From Cohaesibacter sp. (GTDB lineage Bacteria > Pseudomonadota > Alphaproteobacteria > Rhizobiales > Cohaesibacteraceae), in NCBI GenBank assembly GCA_025800145.1, contig JAOXSH010000022.1, forward strand, positions 1-38,571: a DNA stretch of 38,571 bases, given 5' to 3'. The position numbers and the translations under genes are program-made. The stretch's first letter is position 1, and every line of letters begins with the position of its first letter. Positions 30,810-38,313 of the stretch are shown here, piece after piece. A model generated the notes under the pieces. The model ran no database searches. It had not been told where the DNA came from and worked only from the letters and a program-made list of their open reading frames with translations.

Positions 30810-31982
30810 ATGATTGTAGCGAAGTTTCTCTCCTGGATCGAAACAGCACCGGTGGCACGGCGTGCAGAGGCAAGCTCTGCGCTTGCGCGGGCCTATTTGT
30901 TTTCAGATATGGAGCCATCAGAGCGTGATGATGCCGAGACGGCCTTGACGCTTTTGCTGGATGATTCTTCGCCCCTGGTGCGTCTGGCCTTATCGGATGC
31001 TTTGGCGTCCAGCCCTCTTGCTCCTCATCATGTTATTCTCTGTCTTGCGCAAGATCTGGATTCGGTGGCGGAGCCGGTTTTGCAGCGCTCGCCCATTTTG
31101 CTTGATGGTGATCTGGTCGATATTGCCGCTCATGGCTCGGATCGTGTGCAATGTGCGATTGCCTCGCGTCCCTCGGTGAGTGCGTCTTTGGCGGCAGCTC
31201 TTGCTGAGGTGGGGGGGAAACAGGCCTGTCTTGCCATTCTCGCCAATGTCGGGGCGCAAGTGACGACATTCAGCCTGCGCCGCATGGCAGAGAGGTTTGG
31301 GCAAGAGGCGGATATGCGCACCACTTTGCTGTCGCTGGATGGCTTGCCGGTGGATATTCGCCAGTCTTTGATTGTGCAGCTTGGCGATGCTTTGGAGCAA
31401 TTGTCGCTGGTGAAAAATTTTATCAGCTCAGAGAAGCGCAGTCTTTTGGTCAAAGATGCTTGTGACAAGGCAACGGTTGATCTGGCTTTTTCTTCCTATG
31501 GTGATGATCTTGAGGCCTTGGTCGAACATTTGTGTTTGTCTGGGCAATTAACGGCAGATATCCTGATTCGCGGGCTTTGTATGAGCAATGTGGATCTGTT
31601 TGTTATTGCGCTGAAGAGATTGACCAATATTTCCGAGAAACGCATTCGTGATTGTGTCAAGGATGCCAGTGATGGGGTGATTGCGACGCTATGTCATAAA
31701 GCAGGCCTCAAGCCTTATGTTGTGCCTGTTGTTGTGTCTGCTTTGCAGGCCTATCATGAGGTCTCGCACGAGATGGATCCCATGGTGTCGCGCTCGCGCT
31801 TTGCCCGACTGATGGTGGATCGCATCTTGGGCTCTTATGGTGATCTTGTTATGGATGATGAAATGGATGATTTGCACGCTTTGTTGCGCCGTTTTGCCAT
31901 GCAAATTGCACGGGATGAGGCACGGGAGATGCGTCTTTCCTTGCGCGATCAGGGGGGGGTGCGCGACTATAGAGCGGCGTGA
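30810..31982 (+). CDS. DUF2336 domain protein
   Basis: A helical, HEAT-like protein of 390 residues. The N-terminal half has DAETALTLLLDDSSPLVRLA, LALSDALASSPLAPHHVI and QRSPILLDGDLVDIA, the hallmark of DUF2336. The middle part repeats the pattern (ALAEVGGKQACLAILANVGA). The family is found in Alphaproteobacteria and its role is unknown. The ATG at 30810 has AAGGAC 9 bases upstream. It ends at a strong terminator and is convergent with Hpt and receiver genes, so it may belong to the same signalling network. Confidence 0.87.
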   Translation: MIVAKFLSWIETAPVARRAEASSALARAYLFSDMEPSERDDAETALTLLLDDSSPLVRLALSDALASSPLAPHHVILCLAQDLDSVAEPVLQRSPILLDGDLVDIAAHGSDRVQCAIASRPSVSASLAAALAEVGGKQACLAILANVGAQVTTFSLRRMAERFGQEADMRTTLLSLDGLPVDIRQSLIVQLGDALEQLSLVKNFISSEKRSLLVKDACDKATVDLAFSSYGDDLEALVEHLCLSGQLTADILIRGLCMSNVDLFVIALKRLTNISEKRIRDCVKDASDGVIATLCHKAGLKPYVVPVVVSALQAYHEVSHEMDPMVSRSRFARLMVDRILGSYGDLVMDDEMDDLHALLRRFAMQIARDEAREMRLSLRDQGGVRDYRAA

Positions 31983-31996
31983 TGCGCATTTGATAA

Positions 31997-32037
31997 AAAC
32001 ACACAAAAGCCGGGTTTTGCCCGGCTTTTGTGTGTTT
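31997..32037. terminator. Rho-independent terminator (bidirectional)
   Basis: AAACACACAAAAGCCGGG and CCCGGCTTTTGTGTGTTT are perfectly complementary (18 bp) around a 5-base loop. It can serve the DUF2336 gene and the convergent Hpt gene. A 13-base direct repeat, CGACTATAGAGCG, lies on each side (31964-31976, 32049-32061). Confidence 0.93.
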
Positions 32038-32077
32038 GATAGGACTGACGACTATAGAGCGCAGAGACCGCGCTTTT

Positions 32078-32581
32078 TTAGCTGTCTTTTTTGCTGTCTT
32101 CAAAGCGGGCAATGATTTCGCCTGAGACGGCCAGCAATTGTTCTGTCAGGGCTTTGCCAATGGCGTTGTCTTCTTCTCGTGCATCTTCCTTGACCACTGC
32201 AGCGATGGCCTGCACATGTTTGTGCAGCAAATCTTGAGGCAGGAAGGAAAGGTCGGTGATATTCTCGATCAAATCGCAGAGTGAGCCTGCAATGTTACCG
32301 GCAATGGGAAAGCCCATGGTTTGGGCCTGACCCTTGATGTCATGAGAGGTGCGAAACAGCTCTTTTATGGTTTCGCTGTTCATGCCTTTTTCCTGCAAAG
32401 TGGTCCAGGCGGTTTGCAATTCGTCGACTTCTTCTGCCATCCAGATATTGAAATTGACAGAGAGTTGCTGCATTGCCTGTTCTGCACGGGCTATGGGGTC
32501 AAAACCGGCTTGAGAGCTGGGCACGACCTTGACTTTCTTTCTCAGATCGACTTTTGGTTGGATTATTTCATAATCGGCCAT
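32078..32581 (-). CDS. Histidine phosphotransfer (Hpt) domain protein
   Basis: A 167-residue helical protein with a phosphorelay Hpt domain. His80 in ELFRTSHDIKGQAQTMGFP is the phospho-accepting residue; the HxxKG pattern is intact. The flanking helices (MAEEVDELQTAWTTLQEKG and LHKHVQAIAAVVKEDAREED) complete the bundle. The N-terminal 30 residues are basic and loosely structured. It lies 117 bases downstream of a receiver gene on the same strand, so phosphate could pass between the two. The partner kinase is not in the window. Confidence 0.9.
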   Translation of the reverse strand: MADYEIIQPKVDLRKKVKVVPSSQAGFDPIARAEQAMQQLSVNFNIWMAEEVDELQTAWTTLQEKGMNSETIKELFRTSHDIKGQAQTMGFPIAGNIAGSLCDLIENITDLSFLPQDLLHKHVQAIAAVVKEDAREEDNAIGKALTEQLLAVSGEIIARFEDSKKDS

Positions 32582-32698
32582 GATTTTGTCTCATCTGGTT
32601 GGCCAAAACTGGCCGGTTTTTGTTTGAAGCATTGTGATGGTAGGGTTCATCTTGATGCTGTGTTCTTTTGTTGCTGGTTTTATGCAGTCCTGATTGGA

Positions 32699-33214
32699 TC
32701 AGGTTTGAGCTTCTGTCTCATTTTGTGGCTCTGATCGACGTTCCAGACCCTTATAAAGCGGGTTTGAAAAGCGCCTTCGGTCAGGTCCATAAAAGCCGCC
32801 AGCTTTGATGAAGGGGCGCGGATTGACAAGGCAATTGGCGACACGGGCATAGAGCGCTTTTGCTGAAATTGGCTTGCATAAAAATTCTGTTACCCCAGCA
32901 TCTCTTGCTTCTGTGACGCATTTCTTTTCAGAATGGCCTGTCAGCATGATGATGGGCACAGTCGGATTTGCCGAGGAGGTTTCACTGCGCATCATGCGGG
33001 TCAGTTCAATGCCAGAGAAAATAGGCATATACCAGTCCGTCACGACAATGTCGGGCAATGTGGATTGAAAAATTTCCAGTCCTGTTGCCCCATCTTCTGC
33101 CTCGGTCACTTCTCGTGCGCCAAAGCCGTGAATCAATGTTCTGACAACCCGTCGCATATGGGCATTGTCATCTACGATAAGAAAACGCAGCTGAGAAAAA
33201 TCCACATTCAACAT
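32699..33214 (-). CDS. Receiver-domain response regulator (CheY-like)
   Basis: A 171-residue single-domain regulator. Asp15/Asp16 (LIVDDNAH), the phospho-acceptor Asp60 (VVTDWYMP), Thr92 (MLTGHS) and Lys114 (CKPIS) are all present. After the receiver comes a short tail with FYGPDRRRF, a motif often seen in Hyphomicrobiales members of this group and not a DNA-binding domain. It probably acts by protein contact, perhaps with the Hpt protein coded just downstream. The ATG at 33214 is preferred (GGGA upstream); 33244 and 33268 are alternatives. Confidence 0.9.
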   Translation of the reverse strand: MLNVDFSQLRFLIVDDNAHMRRVVRTLIHGFGAREVTEAEDGATGLEIFQSTLPDIVVTDWYMPIFSGIELTRMMRSETSSANPTVPIIMLTGHSEKKCVTEARDAGVTEFLCKPISAKALYARVANCLVNPRPFIKAGGFYGPDRRRFSNPLYKGLERRSEPQNETEAQT

Positions 33215-33361
33215 TGAGATCCCGTCCGACCTGCTTTTTGTCATTCTTTGTTTTTCATGGCCCAGCATAGACTGGCTGAGTTAAAGAAGGCTTTAGTTTG
33301 AGGACAGGATTTGTATTCTGGGATGTGAAATGTCTTTTCTCTCTTTTTGATAGACTATGTT

Positions 33362-34144
33362 CTAGTAACGGAATTGTTCGGTTAGGATTCGCTCATTCCA
33401 GCCATGATCTGGGTCGAACATGATTTGGCAATTGGTCTCGCTGTCCTCGCAGATTTCCACTTCATGGACAGAACGGATCTCGGTATGATCGGCCACGGCA
33501 TTGATGGGGCGTTTGCGGGCCTCGCGGATAGCGATTTTGACCTTTGCCTTATTGGGCAACAAGGCTCCGCGCCAATGGCGGGGGCGAAACGGACTGATGG
33601 GTGTGAGGGCCAGAAGGGGACTGTCGATGGGCAGAATCGGTCCATGGGCCGAGAGGTTATAGGCGGTGCTGCCCGCAGGGGTTGCCACCAACACGCCATC
33701 GCAAATCAGCTCTTGCATACGGGTTTTTCCGTCAATGGAAATTTCAAGCTTGGCTGCCTGTGCTGTTTGTCGATAGATGGAAATTTCATTGATCGCCTTG
33801 GCCTCATGGATTTGGCCATCGGCTGTTGTGGCTTTCATATGAAGGGGATGCAGAACGGTGGTTTCTGCCGCAATCAGCCTTTCATAGAGATCGTCTTCAC
33901 GAAATTCGTTCATCAAAAAACCGACCGAGCCGCAATTCATGCCATAGATGGGAATGCCGCTATTCATATAGCGGTGCAAGGCTTGCAGCATCAAACCATC
34001 GCCGCCCAGAGCCACAATCACATCGGCATGGCTTGGGGGCGCTGAGCCGAAGCGATGGGCGAGCTTGCGGCGTGCCTCTTCGCTTGTCTCTGTGGAACTG
34101 GCGATGAAGGCAATATTTTCAAATTGCCGGGATGACATTAGCAT
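33362..34144 (-). CDS. nadK: NAD kinase
   Basis: NadK phosphorylates NAD to NADP. The GGDG motif ([16 protein letters not shown], about residues 43-58) binds ATP and Mg. [15 protein letters not shown] and the C-terminal [20 protein letters not shown] are the other family signatures. The length of 260 residues fits the short alphaproteobacterial form. The start may be either of two ATGs six bases apart; AGAGGG lies 9 bases before the first. The gene is divergent from cutA with an 85-base spacer. Confidence 0.95.
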   Translation of the reverse strand: MLMSSRQFENIAFIASSTETSEEARRKLAHRFGSAPPSHADVIVALGGDGLMLQALHRYMNSGIPIYGMNCGSVGFLMNEFREDDLYERLIAAETTVLHPLHMKATTADGQIHEAKAINEISIYRQTAQAAKLEISIDGKTRMQELICDGVLVATPAGSTAYNLSAHGPILPIDSPLLALTPISPFRPRHWRGALLPNKAKVKIAIREARKRPINAVADHTEIRSVHEVEICEDSETNCQIMFDPDHGWNERILTEQFRY

Positions 34145-34229
34145 GACCTCATTCCCTCTTTGTGTGCTATTTCAGTAGCATGTTGTGCAATCCTTGCCAA
34201 TTGCGAGGCAGATTTAGGAGTGAAGGAAT

Positions 34230-34562
34230 ATGTCGGTTGCAGCCTCTGATGTTATTTTCTTGTATGGAACCTGCCCGGATGATGCCATTGCCAGACAGAT
34301 TGGTGCATCTTTGGTGCGGCTGAAACTTGTGGCATGTGTCAATATTTTGCCCGGCATGACATCGCTTTATCGCTGGAAGGGAAAGGTGGAGGAATCGCAA
34401 GAGGTTGTGTTCATCGCCAAGGCCAAACGCCAGCATTATGAAGACATTGCCCGCCGCTTTGCAAAATTGCATCCTTATGACGAGCCTGGGCTGGTTGTTC
34501 TGGATATTGAAACTGGTTTGCCGGGCTATCTGGGTTGGGTTATGCGTTCGGATCAGGACTGA
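34230..34562 (+). CDS. cutA: Divalent cation tolerance protein CutA
   Basis: A 110-residue trimeric ferredoxin-like fold protein. FLYGTCPDDAIARQIGASLV, LVACVNILPGMTSLYRWKGK and EEVVFIAKAK-like EESQEVVFIAKAKRQHYE match CutA, as does LHPYDEPGLVVLDIETGLPG. The VNI-Cys motif includes the usual Cys36. The family was named for copper tolerance but its real function is not settled. GAAGGAAT stands before the ATG. The HD-GYP gene follows after 78 bases. Confidence 0.93.
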   Translation: MSVAASDVIFLYGTCPDDAIARQIGASLVRLKLVACVNILPGMTSLYRWKGKVEESQEVVFIAKAKRQHYEDIARRFAKLHPYDEPGLVVLDIETGLPGYLGWVMRSDQD

Positions 34563-34640
34563 TTTGATGGCCGCTTTTTGTGTTTTAGCTGAATCTTAAA
34601 AAATCTTGGTCATTCTTTTGTCTGGATAGAGGAGAAGAGG

Positions 34641-36176
34641 ATGGGCAAGGCTCAGATGTCGGCGCAAATATATGCCATGAATTGGGATCAGGATGGTCGC
34701 CATACAGGCTTGCATTATGGCCTGTTGCTTGTGGTTTATGCTTTTTATGGCTATCAGGTTTGTCCATTTCTGGAACAATTGGGCATGGTGGAATTGCTCT
34801 CTCCTGTTGCAGCCATGCTGGCGTTTCAGCTGATTTTACGCCATTTTGGAAAGCAAAAACTGGCCTCTCTGGACATTGCGCAGCGGGTGCGCGCGCTGTT
34901 CTGGATGGATCTTGCCCTTTTTGCTTTGGGTGGCTGTGCGCTGGCATTTTTCAATCTGTTCGCGCATGGGTTTCCGCTGGATAGTGGGGCCAAGATTTTG
35001 GTGCTGTTTCTGTTTGCTGGCTTCTATGTCTCTTTGGATCTGGCACTGGAGCGAGAATATCGATTGGGCCAATATCTTGGCTCCATTGGTGCGCCTTTTC
35101 CGCTGTCTGTGCGTTATTTGTCGGTTCAGAAGAAATTTGCTCTTTTCTCCAGCGCGAATATGGTGATTTTGGCCAGTGTTTGCCTGCTCGTGGTCTATAA
35201 GGATCTGCACTGGATTGTTGCCTCTATGCCGGATATGCAAATGGCACAATTGGCCATTATGGCTGAGATTGTTTTTGTTGTTGCGGTGATTGGGGCCTAT
35301 ATTTTGCGGGTCATTCGTCAATATTCGCGTAATCTGGATGCCATGTTGCGCGCCGAGACCGGTGGGCTGCAACGGGTGGCTGATGGCAATTTGAAAGCCA
35401 GCATTCCAATCACAACCAATGATGAATTTGGCCATATGGCCAATTTGACCAATCAGATGATTGGTCAATTGCGGCAATCGCGCGATGATCTGGTGCGCAC
35501 GCAAGATGTGACCATGATGGGGCTGATTTCTTTGGCGGCGAAACGGGACAATGAAACGGGTTTGCATTTGAAGCGCACACAAACCTATGTGGCGATGCTG
35601 GCGCGGGCCTTGCGGAAAAAAATCCCTGATTTGCAGAGGGTCCTTAGCGATGAAAAGATTGAGTTGCTTTATAAATCGGCTCCTTTGCATGACATTGGCA
35701 AGGTCGGTGTGCCCGATCATATTCTTAAAAAGCCGGGCAAACTGGATGATGATGAATTTGCGATCATGAAAACTCATGCCGAGATTGGGGCGCAAGCGTT
35801 AGAAGAAGCCGAAAAAGCTTTGGGGGGCTGTTCCTTTCTGTCGATGGCGCGTGAAATTGCAGCAACCCACCATGAAAAATGGGATGGATCTGGGTACCCT
35901 AATGGCTTGCAAGGCAAAGATATTCCGCTATCGGGTCGCTTGATGGCTGTCGCCGATGTTTATGATGCCTTGCGTTCGCCTCGTGTCTATAAGCCCGGTT
36001 TTAGTCATTCCAAAGCCATGGCGATTATTCTGGAAGGCAAAGGTCAGCATTTTGACCCGGATTTGGTCGATGTGCTGGTGTCTATTGAAGCAGAGATTGA
36101 AGCTTTGTCGGACGATATGGCTGATGCTGTTGACACGCCGTCTGAGGAGATCAAGGCCAGTGGTGCTGCGGCCTGA
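34641..36176 (+). CDS. HAMP and HD-GYP domain membrane phosphodiesterase
   Basis: A 511-residue sensor enzyme that should break down cyclic-di-GMP. Residues 25-225 hold about six hydrophobic helices; a HAMP linker (about 222-285, RVADGNLKASIPITTNDEFG) follows. The HD-GYP domain has His309 (ETGLHLKRTQ), His350/Asp351 (LHDIGKVGVPDH), His410/His411 (THHEKWDGSGYP) and the GYP at 418-420, a full metal set. RGAGAAGAGG-like AGAGGAGAAGAGG stands before the ATG. No extracellular sensor domain is seen, so the signal is likely within the membrane or cytoplasmic. The last 20 residues are acidic. Confidence 0.93.
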   Translation: MGKAQMSAQIYAMNWDQDGRHTGLHYGLLLVVYAFYGYQVCPFLEQLGMVELLSPVAAMLAFQLILRHFGKQKLASLDIAQRVRALFWMDLALFALGGCALAFFNLFAHGFPLDSGAKILVLFLFAGFYVSLDLALEREYRLGQYLGSIGAPFPLSVRYLSVQKKFALFSSANMVILASVCLLVVYKDLHWIVASMPDMQMAQLAIMAEIVFVVAVIGAYILRVIRQYSRNLDAMLRAETGGLQRVADGNLKASIPITTNDEFGHMANLTNQMIGQLRQSRDDLVRTQDVTMMGLISLAAKRDNETGLHLKRTQTYVAMLARALRKKIPDLQRVLSDEKIELLYKSAPLHDIGKVGVPDHILKKPGKLDDDEFAIMKTHAEIGAQALEEAEKALGGCSFLSMAREIAATHHEKWDGSGYPNGLQGKDIPLSGRLMAVADVYDALRSPRVYKPGFSHSKAMAIILEGKGQHFDPDLVDVLVSIEAEIEALSDDMADAVDTPSEEIKASGAAA

Positions 36177-36183
36177 TTGACTG

Positions 36184-36200
36184 TTATGCCGTTGGTCTTA
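36184..36200 (-). repeat. Family A repeat
   Basis: The plus strand reads TTATGCCGTTGGTCTTA, identical to the copy at 12498-12514. It starts 7 bases after the HD-GYP stop and lies directly before a terminator. Confidence 0.8.
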
Positions 36201-36202
36201 GA

Positions 36203-36235
36203 AAAAGCCGCGTTTGAAAGCAAAATGCGGCTTTT
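36203..36235. terminator. Rho-independent terminator (bidirectional)
   Basis: AAAAGCCGC and GCGGCTTTT are complementary around a 15-base loop and followed by GTTTT. It lies between the convergent HD-GYP and Gfo/Idh genes and may serve both. Confidence 0.88.
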
Positions 36236-36242
36236 GTTTTGT

Positions 36243-37367
36243 CTATGTCTTGATGCTCTGGCGCGTTCCAGTCTTGGCAGCGTCTGCAATGGCATGAATG
36301 ACTTTTTCAAATGCCAGCGCGGCTTCGAAATCGGGCTGTGCTTTGCCATTGTTTGTAATGGCATGTAAAAACCCGGCCAATTCGATGACTTTAAGCTCGT
36401 TAAAGCCAAGACCATGGCCAGCGGCAGGGCAGAAATTTTGGTAAGGGGCGTGGGCTGGCCCTGCCAAGATGGTTTTGAAGCCTTGGGAGCCAATGGGGCC
36501 TTCATTTTGATAAAGTTGCAGCTCGTTAAAGCGCTCTTGGGTGAAGGCGAGCATTCCCTTGTCGCCGTGAATTTCCCAGATCAAATGGTTTTTGCGACCC
36601 CATGCGGAGCGGGAGCTGGAAAAAGTGCCCGTGATGCCATTTTCAAAGCGCAGCAAGGCGCTGGCAATGTCTTCATTTTCGACCTTGCCGGCCCCATTGC
36701 CATCTGGCATTGGGCGGGTTGGATAGACGGTTTGCATATCGGCAACAAGGCTCTCTATGGGGCCGACCAGCTCATAGGCGACACTGACCAGGTGGCAGCC
36801 CAAATCACCAAGGGTGCCAAGGCCTGCATCGGCTTTTGTGGCGCGCCATGTCCATGGCAGGGCAGGGTCTGCCTGATAATCTTCGTCAACCACTCCCCGG
36901 AAATGTAACAAGCGACCAATGGCGTCCTCCTGAATGAGGCGTTTGGCTTCCTGAAGGATGGGATTTTTGAGATAATTATAGCCCACTTGGGTTTTGACGC
37001 CGGCTTTGCGGGCAGCCGCTGTCATTTCCTGCGCATCTTGCAAGGTGAGGGCAAGAGGCTTTTCACACCAGACATGTTTGCCCGCCTTGATGGCTTCCAA
37101 GGCCATTTCCTTGTGGAATTTGTTGGGCGTGGTGATGGAGACGATGTCAATGTCAGGGTCAGTGACCAGCTCTTGCCACTTGTCTGTATGACGGGCAAAG
37201 CCGAATTGCTCGGCAAAGGTTGCTGCTTTATCCAATGGCAATTCGCAAAGTATTTCCAGTTTCAGATCTGGAAGATTGCCAAAGACGGCTTTGGCGTTGC
37301 GATAGGCCAGGGCATGGCATTTGCCCATATAGCCGGTACCAATCAAACCTATTTTGAGTGTGGTCAT
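36243..37367 (-). CDS. Gfo/Idh/MocA family oxidoreductase
   Basis: A 374-residue NAD(P)-dependent dehydrogenase of sugars or inositols. The Rossmann motif is KIGLIGTGYMGKCHALAY. The EKP motif is CEKPLAL (Glu102-Lys103-Pro104). GDLGCHLVSVAYELVG is the active-site helix with the conserved Asp and His. The C-terminal domain is complete (FNELKVIELAGFLHAITNN). The ATG at 37367 has AGGAG 8 bases upstream. It is divergent from an rpiR gene, with three ATTCTA half-sites between, so RpiR likely controls it. Inositol or a related sugar is a reasonable guess for the substrate; the rest of the pathway is outside the window. Confidence 0.92.
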   Translation of the reverse strand: MTTLKIGLIGTGYMGKCHALAYRNAKAVFGNLPDLKLEILCELPLDKAATFAEQFGFARHTDKWQELVTDPDIDIVSITTPNKFHKEMALEAIKAGKHVWCEKPLALTLQDAQEMTAAARKAGVKTQVGYNYLKNPILQEAKRLIQEDAIGRLLHFRGVVDEDYQADPALPWTWRATKADAGLGTLGDLGCHLVSVAYELVGPIESLVADMQTVYPTRPMPDGNGAGKVENEDIASALLRFENGITGTFSSSRSAWGRKNHLIWEIHGDKGMLAFTQERFNELQLYQNEGPIGSQGFKTILAGPAHAPYQNFCPAAGHGLGFNELKVIELAGFLHAITNNGKAQPDFEAALAFEKVIHAIADAAKTGTRQSIKT

Positions 37368-37383
37368 GGGCTGGACTCCTGTT

Positions 37384-37410
37384 ATTCTACATAATAGAAT
37401 ATATATTCTA
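37384..37410. promoter_or_regulatory. Candidate RpiR operator
   Basis: TAGAATATATATTCTA (37395-37410) is a perfect 16-bp palindrome. A third half-site, ATTCTA (37384-37389), is spaced 5 bases before. It overlaps the spacer between the dehydrogenase gene and the divergent regulator gene, close to the dehydrogenase start (17 bases). The sequence is clear; the binding protein is inferred. Confidence 0.55.
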
Positions 37411-37497
37411 AAATTCTCTATGCACTCGGAATGTATCGCTGTCAAGCTTGTTGAGCATGGGGACGTTGGGTGTTGCTGATGATGATTGTGGGGATTT

Positions 37498-38313
37498 ATG
37501 TCGATACTGTCTGCGCCGCAAACAATGGAAGACTTTAGAGAGCGGTTGGTTCAATTGCAGGAAACCATGCCCAAGCGTCTACGGCAATGTGCAGACTATG
37601 TTTTGGAACATTCCGACAAAATTGCCGTGTCGACAGTCTCGCAACTGGCGCAAGAGGCTGGCGTCCAGCCCTCTGCTTTCATGCGCTTTTGCCAGCTTTT
37701 GGGCTTTTCCGGTTTTTCTGAAATGCAGCGCCTGTTTCGAGACAGTTTCAAACAGGCATGGCCGGATTATTCTACCCGGTTGCAAAATTTACAAGATGGC
37801 CATGCCGATGAACCCGCTGCCTTGTTGGCGGATTTTGTTGAGGCTGGCCGGATATCGCTTGAAAGGCTTTTGGTCAGTGTGGATGAAGAGAGTTTGAAGA
37901 CAAGTGTTGATTTGTTGTCAAAGGCTCCGGTGATCCATTTGATTGGCTATCGACGGGCCTTTCCTGTTGCCAGTTATTTAGCCTATGCATTTGAAAAAAT
38001 GGAGATTCCATCTATTTTCCATGATGGCGTGGGGCAATTGAATGCAGCCCATTCTATTCGCAAAGGGGATGCGGTGGTGGCTGTAACATTTGCGCCATAT
38101 TCTGCTGAGACGATAGAGCTTGTGGCGGCCTCCAAGGATTTGGGCGCGGATGTGGTTGCGATTACGGATGCTATGGCGGGGCCTTTGCAAAAACTTGGAG
38201 CGATTCCCTTGCTTGTGTCAGAGGTGGATGTTGGGGCCTTTCGTGCTTTATCGGCCAGTTTGTCTCTGGCTATCTGTTTGGCGGTTGCTGTGGGGGCGCA
38301 TCGCAAGGGATGA
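37498..38313 (+). CDS. MurR/RpiR family transcriptional regulator
   Basis: A 271-residue regulator with an N-terminal HTH_6 domain (MPKRLRQCADYVLEHSDKIA, then VSQLAQEAGVQPSAFMRFCQ) and a C-terminal SIS sugar-phosphate-binding domain (VIHLIGYRRAFPVASYLAYA and KGDAVVAVTFAPYSAETIEL). The SIS part binds phosphosugars to control DNA binding. GGGGA stands before the ATG at 37498. It is divergent from the Gfo/Idh gene and probably regulates it. The TGA stop overlaps the first bases of the long family A element at the window edge. Confidence 0.92.
   Translation: MSILSAPQTMEDFRERLVQLQETMPKRLRQCADYVLEHSDKIAVSTVSQLAQEAGVQPSAFMRFCQLLGFSGFSEMQRLFRDSFKQAWPDYSTRLQNLQDGHADEPAALLADFVEAGRISLERLLVSVDEESLKTSVDLLSKAPVIHLIGYRRAFPVASYLAYAFEKMEIPSIFHDGVGQLNAAHSIRKGDAVVAVTFAPYSAETIELVAASKDLGADVVAITDAMAGPLQKLGAIPLLVSEVDVGAFRALSASLSLAICLAVAVGAHRKG

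Noticed and set aside
34836..35795. A 319-residue minus-strand frame
   Set aside because: Antisense shadow of the HD-GYP gene, rich in His, Gln and Arg.
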